A stretch of DNA of 9,436 bases from BOG-908 sp964244695. Its GTDB lineage: Bacteria > Pseudomonadota > Alphaproteobacteria > Acetobacterales > Acetobacteraceae. Under the pieces are notes generated by a model. That model did no database searches. It was given only the letters and a program-made list of their open reading frames with translations, and had not been told where the DNA came from. Shown here in pieces: positions 1-4,772 of the stretch (positions are counted from its first letter, which is position 1; each line of letters starts with the position of its first letter). The stretch is taken from positions 1 to 9,436 of the forward strand of contig CAXTJZ010000155.1 of the NCBI GenBank assembly GCA_964244695.1, written 5' to 3'. The position numbers were made by a program, and so were the translations under genes.

Positions 1-240
1 GATCCAGGTGTTGTCGTCGAACGTGGCGTGCGCGGTGGGGGAGCCGATCAGGGCGACGGCGTCGGCACGGCTGGAGGTGCCTGGGATCAGTTCCTTCAGG
101 GCGTCCGGATCCACGAGGGAGCCGCGCTGGCGGAGGGTGGGGTCGAAAATGTGTAGGGCGCCGCAGGCGCCGGTTGAGGCGGCCAGGGTAAGGACCACGG
201 TGAGTCGGAGGGCGGCACGCGGCAGGGTTGGGAGGCGCAC
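1..240 (-). CDS. bamE: BamE/SmpA/OmlA outer-membrane assembly lipoprotein, N-terminal part (cut by window edge)
   Basis: Reading the minus strand from a GTG at 240-238 gives 80 codons open to the window edge. Residues 1-25 form a signal peptide (Arg-rich start, then LRLTVVLTLAASTGA), and Cys26 is the likely lipidated residue (STGAC; Thr at -3 is a slightly unusual lipobox). Residues 40-80 carry the BamE-family pattern: GSLVDPDALKELIPG, then S-R-A-D-A-V, then LIGSPTAHATFDDNTWI, matching the family's G-x-S-x-x-D-V-x-x-x-x-G-x-P and FDDxxWxYI motifs. BamE is a small accessory lipoprotein of the BAM complex, which inserts beta-barrel proteins into the outer membrane. An AGGA lies about 11 nt before the GTG. 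The gene diverges from the bc1 chaperone gene, a common alphaproteobacterial arrangement. The C-terminal half is outside the window. The start could shift slightly; the family call is firm. Confidence 0.88.
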   Translation of the reverse strand, partial: MRLPTLPRAALRLTVVLTLAASTGACGALHIFDPTLRQRGSLVDPDALKELIPGTSSRADAVALIGSPTAHATFDDNTWI

Positions 241-264
241 TATGTGTCTGGTCCTCGGATGTGC

Positions 265-298
265 GGCGTGCGTGTCACGCCGGGGCGGCGCGTGTCAA
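265..298 (-). promoter_or_regulatory. Candidate bamE control region: direct repeat plus TTGACA
   Basis: On the minus strand an exact TTGACA (298-293) lies about 53 nt upstream of the bamE GTG and resembles a sigma-70 -35 box; no convincing -10 is visible at 17 bp. The octamer TGACACGC occurs twice on this strand (297-290 and 277-270), exactly 20 bp apart, or two helical turns. The second copy overlaps a small hairpin, GGCGTG/CACGCC (265-270 with 276-281). This could be a tandem binding site for a regulator or a promoter with a degenerate -10. No regulator is assigned. Confidence 0.3.
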
Positions 299-312
299 TC
301 TTCGGGAGTGCA

Positions 313-478
313 AGGAAGGAAGGCCAGCTTTTTTAAAAAAAAGGCGCAAAGAACTTTTGCTCCCGCGACGCTCCGCTGCTTCGGCGTTTCCGGAGGCACC
401 CGGCTGGCGCAGCTGCGATGGGAGTAAAAGTTTTTTGGTCCTATTTTTCAAAAAAGGACTGCTTGCCTTGCCTTGCCT
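313..478. repeat. Palindromic AT-hairpin element, inverted doublet A
   Basis: Two half-units face each other. The left half (313-364, minus orientation) runs GGAAGGCC, a T6/A8 hairpin core, then AACTTTTGCTCCC. The right half (420-478, plus orientation) runs GGGAGTAAAAGTTTTTT, then a hairpin with arms GTCC (438-441) and GGAC (456-459), then repeated GCCTT pentamers. Their inner ends (CTTTTGCTCCC and GGGAGTAAAAG) are near-perfect reverse complements, so the element can fold into one large cruciform. The 55-nt GC-rich spacer (365-419) has its own CTCCG/CGGAG hairpin (371-375/391-395). The doublet sits between the divergent bamE and bc1-chaperone genes. Together with the bamE upstream region and the leader 479-561, it accounts for the gene-free stretch 241-561. 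In 479-561 only weak promoter-like pieces are seen (TTGAGA 494-499, TATACG 514-519, spacing too short). Confidence 0.8.
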
Positions 479-561
479 GCCGCTAGCTTGGGGTTGAGAT
501 CGCAAGCGCTGCCTATACGTGAGGCGCCCGATCGTATTTCAGCAACGGTAGTTCTGTCTTC

Positions 562-1119
562 ATGCCGCTCTTTGGTCTTCTGCCCTCGCGCCGCTACGAG
601 CGGGCCGGGTTCGCCCTCTACACCGCCAGCGTGGCCGCGGCGCGGGACCCGTTGTATTTCGAGCGGCTTGACGTGCCGGACACGCTGGATGGGCGGTTCG
701 ACCTGGTCGGGCTGTTCGCGGCGCTGATGATACGGCGGCTGCGGCAGGCGCCGGCGCCAGGCGCCGCGCTGGCGCAGGCGGTATTCGACGCGATGTTCGC
801 CGACATGGATTTCAACCTGCGCGAGATCGGCGTGGGCGAGATGTCCGTGGGCAAGAAGATACGGGTGATGTGGGAGGCGTTCCACGGCCGGGCGCAGGCC
901 TACGAGACGCCGCTGGCGCGGGGCGACCGGGTGACGCTGGCCCAGGCGCTCGGCCGCAACGTGTGGCGCGGGGCGGCGCCGGCGGGGCGGGCGGAGGCGC
1001 TGGCGCTTGTGGCGCTGGCGCAGGACAGGGCGCTGGCCGGGCAGGAACTGACGGCATTGCTGCGGGGGGAAGTGCGGTTCCTGCCGGCGGGCGAGGCAAT
1101 GGCGGAGGCGCGTGTCTGA
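562..1119 (+). CDS. Ubiquinol-cytochrome c chaperone family protein (Cbp3/UQCC1-like)
   Basis: This is a 185-residue protein of the ubiquinol-cytochrome c chaperone family (Pfam Ubiq_cyt_C_chap), related to mitochondrial Cbp3/UQCC1, which helps synthesis and assembly of cytochrome b in respiratory complex III. Family signatures: LYTASVAAARDPLYF (19-33), the VPDTLDGRFDLVGLF block (38-52), and the most conserved stretch, FDAMFADMDFNLREIGVGE (75-93), followed by SVGKKIRVMWEAFHGRAQAY (95-114). No signal peptide or membrane segment is seen, as expected for a cytoplasmic chaperone acting at the inner membrane. Length is normal. The ATG at 562 gives the usual N-terminus but has no clear Shine-Dalgarno sequence. 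The stop overlaps the next gene's ATG (TGATG), indicating translational coupling. In Alphaproteobacteria this gene commonly sits between bamE and yceD, as here. Confidence 0.9.
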   Translation: MPLFGLLPSRRYERAGFALYTASVAAARDPLYFERLDVPDTLDGRFDLVGLFAALMIRRLRQAPAPGAALAQAVFDAMFADMDFNLREIGVGEMSVGKKIRVMWEAFHGRAQAYETPLARGDRVTLAQALGRNVWRGAAPAGRAEALALVALAQDRALAGQELTALLRGEVRFLPAGEAMAEARV

Positions 1120-1640
1120 TGGAGGAGGGGTTTGTGGCTGGCGTCCGGCCGGTGCCGGAGATGTCGCGGCCGTTTCCGACCACGCGCATCGGGGCAGGCG
1201 CGGTCTTCGTGGTGGATGCCAAGCCTGCGGAGTGCCGGGCTTTGGCGGCGCGTATGGGGGTGGAGGCGATACTCAGCCTGAGCTGCCGGTTCGATCTGCG
1301 CCGCGGGGAGAGCGACACGGTGGCGGCGAGCGGTGCCTTGCGGGCGCGCGTGCGGCAGGTTTGTGTGGTGTCGCTGGAGCCGTTCGAGGCGGAGATGGCG
1401 GAGGATTTCGCGATACGCTTCGTGCCGGAGGGGCGGGAGAGCGACGAGCTGGATCTGGAATCCGACGACGAGGTGACCTACGCGGGCGGGGTGCTGGATC
1501 TGGGCGAGGCGGCGGCGGAGCAGTTGGCGCTGGCGCTGGACCCGTTTCCGCGCAGGCCTGGAGCGGAGTTGCCCGAGGTGGCGTTGGGCGATGAGGGGAG
1601 TCCGTTCTCGGCTCTGTCCAAGCTGCTGCCGCCGCATTGA
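1119..1640 (+). CDS. DUF177 / YceD family protein (23S rRNA-accumulation, L32-linked)
   Basis: This DUF177 (YceD) protein has 173 residues from the ATG at 1119. Plant and E. coli relatives affect 23S rRNA accumulation, and the gene usually precedes rpmF. Features: SRPFPTTRIG (16-25), a central region ending in RQVCVVSLEPFE (79-90) that matches the family's xxCVVTLEP motif, an acidic stretch ESDELDLESDDE (107-118), and a C-terminus with VLDLGEAAAEQLALALDPFP (125-144), RRPG, then SPFSALSKLL (161-170). Start choice: ATG 1119 overlaps the upstream TGA and has GGAGG at 1104-1108. GTG 1134 also fits, since GGAGGAGGGG (1121-1130) lies just before it, and Met15 (1161) is closest to typical family N-termini. 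The frame stays open upstream to 870, but that stretch is the shadow of the chaperone gene. Unlike most relatives, rpmF is not next: it lies 2.9 kb downstream. Confidence 0.88.
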   Translation: MEEGFVAGVRPVPEMSRPFPTTRIGAGAVFVVDAKPAECRALAARMGVEAILSLSCRFDLRRGESDTVAASGALRARVRQVCVVSLEPFEAEMAEDFAIRFVPEGRESDELDLESDDEVTYAGGVLDLGEAAAEQLALALDPFPRRPGAELPEVALGDEGSPFSALSKLLPPH

Positions 1641-1786
1641 GGCAGGGAAAGCCTTATTTTAAAGAAGCAAAAGTTTTGCTTCTTCGCACTTGCAGCAGGG
1701 TGTTTTCGAAAAAAAATTAGCCCGCTGAAAACGCAGGAAGCATAAGTTTTTTGCTTCTCTTCTTCAAAAAAGAAGGCCTTCTTACT
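1641..1786. repeat. Palindromic AT-hairpin element, degenerate inverted doublet B
   Basis: The element begins directly after the DUF177 stop codon. The left half (about 1644-1677, minus orientation) is decayed: AAAGCCTTATTTTAAAGAAGC then AAAAG. It overlaps a perfect inverted repeat, AAGAAGCAAAA/TTTTGCTTCTT, around 1662-1684. The spacer holds GTTTTC/GAAAAC (1702-1707 with 1727-1732). The right half (about 1735-1786, plus orientation) is well preserved: AAGTTTTTTGCTTC, TCTTCTTC, A6, GAAGGCCTTC, with stem CTTC (1754-1757) and GAAG (1772-1775). The hairpins could attenuate or end transcription after DUF177, but no uridine run follows a GC-rich stem, so a classical intrinsic terminator is not claimed. 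Confidence 0.65.
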
Positions 1787-1789
1787 TTC

Positions 1790-1877
1790 GCGCCGGACAC
1801 TCGCAACACTGTCCGGTGCAAGCATGCGCGCTCGCTTTCCCGATGTGATCGATCTGGTTATTTGAGCGGAACCGCTC
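1790..1877 (+). promoter_or_regulatory. Leader of the DUF2254 gene with a hairpin and a palindrome
   Basis: Between the repeat element and the GTG at 1911 lie two structures. One is a 10-bp stem with one G-T wobble (1790-1799 with 1810-1819, core CCGGACA/TGTCCGG, 10-nt loop). The other is a 14-nt palindrome, GAGCGGAACCGCTC (1864-1877), whose size suits an operator. GATCGATC (1847-1854) lies between them. No confident promoter boxes are seen. Function is inferred only from position. Confidence 0.3.
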
Positions 1878-1910
1878 TACGACCCGGCACTGAACAGGCA
1901 GGGTCCAGGG

Positions 1911-2813
1911 GTGAGAGCGCGTCTGCGCAAGCTGCTCAGTGCGCTGGGCGATACGTTCTGGCTGCTGCCTGGCGGCATGGTTGCGGCCGGAATCCTGCTG
2001 GCCGTGGGGCTGGTCAGCGTCGACCGGAGCGGGGTGGTGCCGCAATGGCTGATCAACAGCCCCTGGCTATACAATGGGGGCGGGACGGGCGCGCGCACGC
2101 TGCTGGGAGCGGTGGCGTCGTCAACCATCGGCGTGGCCGGCACGGTGTTCTCCATTACGATCGCGGCGTTGTCGCTGGCGGCGGGGCAGATGGGGCCGCG
2201 GCTGCTGCGCAACTTCACCCGTGACAGGGGCAACCAGTTCACGCTTGGCGCCTTTCTGGGCACTTTTTCCTACGCGCTGATGGTGCTGCGCACCGTGCGG
2301 ACGCAGAGCGAGGGCGAGTTCGTCCCGCACCTCTCGCTCAGCATTGGGATCCTGTTTGCGTTCGTGTGCGTGGGCACGCTGGTGTTCTTCGTGGGGCACA
2401 TGGCGGGGCGTATCAACGTCGATACGGTGGTCGACCTGGTCAGCGACGATGTTCTGGACGCGATCATGCGGCTGATGGTGGCGGAGGCGCCGCCTGAGTC
2501 GCCGCCGGCGTTGCATTGGCGCGATGCAAGCCAGGTGACGGATGGGCGGCGGGGCTACCTGCAGCAGTTCGATGAGGCGGGGCTGGCCGATTGGGCGGCC
2601 GGGCATAAGACGGCGGTACGCATGCTGGTCCGGCCGGGGGACTACGTGTTCCCGGGGGCGGCGATTGCGATGGTGATGCCGCCGCAGGAAGGGGCCGGGG
2701 AGGCAATTCACAGTGCGACCGTGGTGGGCGGGGAGCGGGTGAGTGCGTCCGACCTGGAGTTTTCCGTCCGGCAATTGGTGGAGGTGGCGGTGCGGGCGCT
2801 CTCGCCGGGATAA
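1911..2813 (+). CDS. DUF2254 protein, N-terminal fragment with four membrane helices
   Basis: This 300-residue open frame starts at GTG 1911. AGGCAGGG (1896-1903) is a plausible ribosome site 7 nt upstream; AGGGG abutting the GTG is too close. Predicted transmembrane segments are at about 16-37, 62-92, 110-128 and 141-163. The loop QMGPRLLRNFTRDRGNQF (93-110) and the following LGAFLGTFSYALMVLRTV are diagnostic of DUF2254. From residue 165 the chain turns soluble (GRINVDTVVDLVSDDVLDAI), with a segment around 236-253 (VRMLVRPGDYVFPGAAIA) resembling the small beta domain seen in the family. It stops prematurely at the shared SPG, losing the conserved INDP and everything after. If expressed alone it would keep all membrane helices but lack the C-terminal quarter. 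Confidence 0.8.
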   Translation: MRARLRKLLSALGDTFWLLPGGMVAAGILLAVGLVSVDRSGVVPQWLINSPWLYNGGGTGARTLLGAVASSTIGVAGTVFSITIAALSLAAGQMGPRLLRNFTRDRGNQFTLGAFLGTFSYALMVLRTVRTQSEGEFVPHLSLSIGILFAFVCVGTLVFFVGHMAGRINVDTVVDLVSDDVLDAIMRLMVAEAPPESPPALHWRDASQVTDGRRGYLQQFDEAGLADWAAGHKTAVRMLVRPGDYVFPGAAIAMVMPPQEGAGEAIHSATVVGGERVSASDLEFSVRQLVEVAVRALSPG

Positions 2814-2830
2814 ACGACCCGCATACCGCG

Positions 2831-3226
2831 ATGAGCGTGCTGGACCGGCTTGGGGCGGCGCTGTGCGATGCCGTGACGCTGCATCTGGCGTCTGGGGTCA
2901 CGGTCCGGGACAAGCGGGTGGTGCTGGTGGTGCCGGCCATTTCGTATGGCGGGCTGACGGATGCGATGTTCAACATGATCCGGCAGAACGCGGCGGGGAG
3001 TGCTGCGGTGCTGATACGGGCGCTGGAGGTGCTGACCGCGGTTGCCGGTTGCGAGCGGCAGGCGGCGCGGCAGGCGGAGCTGCGGCGCCATGCCGACCTG
3101 GTGCTGGGAGATGCAGAGCGTGATGTGTCCACGCCGGCCGACCTGGATGATGTGCGTCGCCGGCATCGGCGGTTCGGGGCGGTTCTGGCGCAGGGCACGG
3201 CGGGTGCGCTACTGGGGGAGGAGTAA
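2831..3226 (+). CDS. DUF2254 protein, C-terminal fragment in the shifted frame
   Basis: This 131-residue open frame begins at an internal ATG (2831), but homology-like sequence runs upstream in the same frame to about 2807 (G-I-N-D-P-H-T-A), so the ATG is not a natural gene start. It resembles the DUF2254 C-terminus: SVLDRLGAAL, a short variable strand (VTVRDKRVVLVVPAISYGGLTDAM), then FNMIRQNAAGSAAVLIRALEVL, equivalent to the family's FDxIRQYGAxSxxVxxxLL helix, and a charged helical tail. It lacks a convincing Shine-Dalgarno sequence. Listed separately because automated annotation would probably call it a stand-alone hypothetical protein; it should not be read as one. Confidence 0.6.
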   Translation: MSVLDRLGAALCDAVTLHLASGVTVRDKRVVLVVPAISYGGLTDAMFNMIRQNAAGSAAVLIRALEVLTAVAGCERQAARQAELRRHADLVLGDAERDVSTPADLDDVRRRHRRFGAVLAQGTAGALLGEE

Positions 3227-3230
3227 GCAA

Positions 3231-3352
3231 ATGGGGCTCTGCCCCATACCCTGCTGGGGCCTCGAGGCCCCAGACCCCGTTTCCGTTTTAGTGCGTGTGG
3301 TAGGTTCTAAGGACGACTGTCCTTAGCGGGGTCCAGGGGCAGAGCCCCTGGC
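3231..3352. repeat. GC-rich nested inverted-repeat element between the DUF2254 gene and mscS
   Basis: The element starts 4 nt after the DUF2254 stop. It contains, in order: hairpin 3231-3247 (ATGGGGC/GCCCCAT, loop TCT); a perfect 20-nt palindrome 3254-3273 centred on CTCGAG; GACCCCG (3273-3279); hairpin 3307-3326 (CTAAGGAC/GTCCTTAG, loop GACT); CGGGGTC (3327-3333); and hairpin 3333-3351 (CCAGGGGC/GCCCCTGG, loop AGA). The outer parts are inverted copies of each other: GGGGCTCTGCCCC (3233-3245) is the exact reverse complement of GGGGCAGAGCCCC (3336-3348), and GACCCCG pairs with CGGGGTC. The CTCGAG palindrome is extra in the left half. It resembles intergenic palindromic repeats of GC-rich alphaproteobacteria and is distinct in sequence from the AT-hairpin family. 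Confidence 0.8.
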
Positions 3353-3376
3353 CTTGCTTGCCGTAAAGGAGCGCCG

Positions 3377-4327
3377 ATGCATTTCCTAGGCATAGACTGG
3401 GTTGGCGTGGATGCCGAGAACGGGCGCAAGGTCCTGCTCTCGGCCGTGTTCGTGTCCGTCGTGCTGACGGTGAGCTGGGTGTTCCGCAAGCTCGCCGGGC
3501 TGCTGACAGGGCGGAGCAAGGGCACGCCGCTGCAGGTGAAGTTCTGGACCAGGCAGGGCGTCAGCCTGGTGGCCGCGGTGGTGCTGATACTCGGCCTGCT
3601 GTCGATCTGGTTCAGCGATCCGACCCGTCTGGCAACCGCGCTGGGGTTGATATCGGCGGGCCTGGCGTTCGCCTTGCAGCAGGTGGTGACGTCTATTGCG
3701 GGGTATTTCGTGATCCTGCGCGGCAACACGTTCACCGTGGGCGACCGCATCTCGATGGGCGGGGTGCGTGGCGACGTGATGCAGCTCGGGTTCATCCAGA
3801 CGACGATCATGGAGATGGGGCAGCCGCCCAGCGTGCAGGGTGCCGACCCGGCGATGTGGGTGCATAGCCGGCAGTTCACCGGGCGGATCGTGACGGTGAG
3901 CAACGCCAACATCTTCGCCGAGCCGGTGTTCAACTACACGCGCGACTTTTCGTTCATCTGGGAGGAAATGGCGATACCGATCACCTATACGGCCGACCGT
4001 GCGCGGGCCGAGGCGATCCTGCTGGAGGCGGCAAGGCTGCATGCGACCGAGGCGAACCAGATGGTGGCCGAGAAGAAGGACGAGCTGCGGGCGCGGTTCG
4101 GCGTGGAGCCGATCGACCTGGACGCCAGGGTGCACTACCGGATCACGGATAATTGGCTGGAGCTGACCGTGCGCTTCGTCATCGGCACGCACCGTATCAG
4201 GAGTGCCAAGGATGCGATGAGCCGGTACATAGTCGCTGAGCTGGACCTGGCCGGGATCGGCATCGCGTCGGCGACTTACGACATCGTAGGGTTTCCGGCG
4301 ATCGAGATGCGGCCGGCTGGGAAATAG
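3377..4327 (+). CDS. MscS-family small-conductance mechanosensitive channel
   Basis: This 316-residue inner-membrane protein is of the MscS superfamily, which opens under membrane tension to release solutes during osmotic downshift. Three transmembrane helices are visible at about 18-36, 60-79 and 85-114. The third is the pore-lining helix with the Gly/Ala pattern LGLISAGLAFALQQVVTSIA (89-108). Then comes the beta domain: FTVGDRISMGGVRGDV (119-134), VTVSNANIFAEPVFNYTRDF (172-191), FIWEEMAIPITY (193-204), and a C-terminal alpha/beta domain to residue 316. Between the beta strands is a longer loop (146-168) than in E. coli MscS, typical of the YbiO/YnaI-like or plant-type branch. AAAGGAG (3365-3371) sits 5 nt before the ATG, a strong ribosome site. 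Repeat elements on both sides suggest an independent unit. The exact subfamily and gating properties cannot be told from sequence alone. Confidence 0.88.
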   Translation: MHFLGIDWVGVDAENGRKVLLSAVFVSVVLTVSWVFRKLAGLLTGRSKGTPLQVKFWTRQGVSLVAAVVLILGLLSIWFSDPTRLATALGLISAGLAFALQQVVTSIAGYFVILRGNTFTVGDRISMGGVRGDVMQLGFIQTTIMEMGQPPSVQGADPAMWVHSRQFTGRIVTVSNANIFAEPVFNYTRDFSFIWEEMAIPITYTADRARAEAILLEAARLHATEANQMVAEKKDELRARFGVEPIDLDARVHYRITDNWLELTVRFVIGTHRIRSAKDAMSRYIVAELDLAGIGIASATYDIVGFPAIEMRPAGK

Positions 4328-4456
4328 GCAAGCAAGCAGTCCTTTTAAAAGGACCAAAACCTGTGCTTACCGCCAGCGGCTGTCTCAGCAACCGCCGACA
4401 GGGAGTAAAAGTTTTTTGCTTCTTTTTTTCAAAAAAGAAGGCCTTGCCTTGCCTTA
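4328..4456. repeat. Palindromic AT-hairpin element, inverted doublet C
   Basis: The element begins on the base after the mscS stop codon. The left half (4328-4364, minus orientation) has a perfect 16-nt palindrome, GTCCTTTTAAAAGGAC (4339-4354), then AAAACCTGT; relative to other copies about 10 nt of the ACTTTTGCTC block are missing. The GC-rich spacer holds GCGGCTG...CAGCAACCGC, able to form a bulged hairpin (about 4376-4395). The right half (about 4397-4456, plus orientation) is the best-preserved copy: ACAGGGAGTAAAAG, T6, stem CTTC (4419-4422), T7-C-A6, GAAG (4437-4440), then GCCTT pentamers. The two halves carry different stem sequences within one doublet. Confidence 0.82.
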
Positions 4457-4474
4457 CCTCCTCCCCCTCTGTTA

Positions 4475-4506
4475 AGCCGCGCGGCTCGATGGCCCCTCGC
4501 GGCCAT
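4475..4506 (+). promoter_or_regulatory. Two palindromes in the rpmF leader
   Basis: Directly upstream of rpmF lie a perfect 12-nt palindrome, AGCCGCGCGGCT (4475-4486), and an inverted repeat ATGGCC-N6-GGCCAT (4489-4494 with 4501-4506). In RNA they could form stacked hairpins ending 23 nt before the rpmF ATG and just before GGAG (4516-4519). They could serve as an operator, a ribosomal-protein leader structure or an attenuator for the rpmF-plsX-fabH unit. No known leader family is recognised. Confidence 0.3.
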
Positions 4507-4529
4507 ACTGGATTTGGAGACTACGCGTC

Positions 4530-4733
4530 ATGGCCGTTCCGAAGCGGAAGACCTCGCCCAGCCGCCGTGGCATGCGCCGCAGCCACCAGGCGTTGCCGAC
4601 CGAAGCGCATGCCGAGTGCAGCAATTGCGGCGAGCTGAAGCGGCCGCACCATATCTGCTCGTCCTGCGGTCATTATGACGGGCGTGAGGTCGTTCAGGCC
4701 GGGAAAGCCCTGAAGGGCGCTGTCCGCGTCTGA
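4530..4733 (+). CDS. rpmF: 50S ribosomal protein L32 (bL32)
   Basis: A 67-residue bL32, a small zinc-binding protein of the large ribosomal subunit. The N-terminus MAVPKRKTSPSRRGMRRSHQ is the family signature. Two CxxC pairs, Cys30/Cys33 and Cys43/Cys46 (ECSNCG and ICSSCG), form the zinc-ribbon site, so this is the zinc-containing version. The C-terminus GREVVQAGKALKGAVRV is close to normal; its last codons lie in a short tandem duplication (4714-4755). The ATG at 4530 has GGAG 10 nt upstream. The gene is followed by plsX 39 nt later and is probably co-transcribed with it, as in many bacteria. The usual upstream partner, yceD, is displaced by 2.9 kb. Confidence 0.96.
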   Translation: MAVPKRKTSPSRRGMRRSHQALPTEAHAECSNCGELKRPHHICSSCGHYDGREVVQAGKALKGAVRV

Positions 4734-4755
4734 CAGGGCGCCGTGTCCGCGTCTG
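4714..4755 (+). repeat. Short imperfect tandem duplication across the rpmF stop
   Basis: TGTCCGCGTCTG occurs at 4721-4732 and again at 4744-4755. The preceding AGGGCGC also repeats (4714-4720 and 4735-4741), with two extra bases (CG) in the second copy. The first copy encodes the last residues and stop of L32; the second lies in the gap before plsX. The GTG at 4743 falls at the edge of the second copy, arguing against it as the plsX start. Confidence 0.75.
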
Positions 4756-4772
4756 CCGGAGAGGTTGTGACG

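Larger units (their letters stand above)
1911..3226 (+). pseudogene. DUF2254 integral membrane protein gene, disrupted by a -1 frameshift near 2807
   Basis: The two open frames 1911-2813 and 2831-3226 together make one DUF2254 protein. The first ends LVEVAVRALSPG followed by TAA (2811-2813). Stepping back one base at G2807, the second frame continues G-I-N-D-P-H-T-A and then MSVLDRLG. DUF2254 proteins carry the continuous motif RQLVDIALRALSPGINDPxTA at this point, so the join restores a family hallmark exactly across the break. One missing G in the run CCGGG (2805-2809) would explain it. Read through, the product would be about 439 residues, close to family size. The function of DUF2254 is unknown. 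The break could be a true mutation, a sequencing error, or (less likely) recoding; no canonical slippery heptamer is present. Confidence 0.82.

Noticed and set aside
228..505. Small open frames on both strands between bamE and the chaperone gene
   Set aside because: They consist of the repeat doublet read as protein (Phe/Lys-rich strings) plus spacer. No start signal or family resemblance is seen.
870..1118. N-terminal extension of the DUF177 gene to an ATG at 870
   Set aside because: The extra 83 residues are Gly/Ala/Arg-rich antiphase translation of the conserved chaperone gene. The ATG at 1119, overlapping its stop, or the nearby GTG 1134, is far more credible.
1662..1684. Classical Rho-independent terminator after the DUF177 gene
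   Set aside because: The stem is AT-rich and is not followed by a T run; the T tracts in the region are part of the repeat itself.
2797..2831. Programmed -1 ribosomal frameshifting in the DUF2254 gene
   Set aside because: No X-XXY-YYZ slippery heptamer at the junction and no obvious pseudoknot just downstream. A one-base deletion or sequencing error is simpler, though not excluded.
4363..4638. A 91-codon plus-strand open frame crossing doublet C into rpmF
   Set aside because: Begins in the repeat spacer, includes the repeat-derived Phe/Lys peptide, and ends out of frame inside rpmF.
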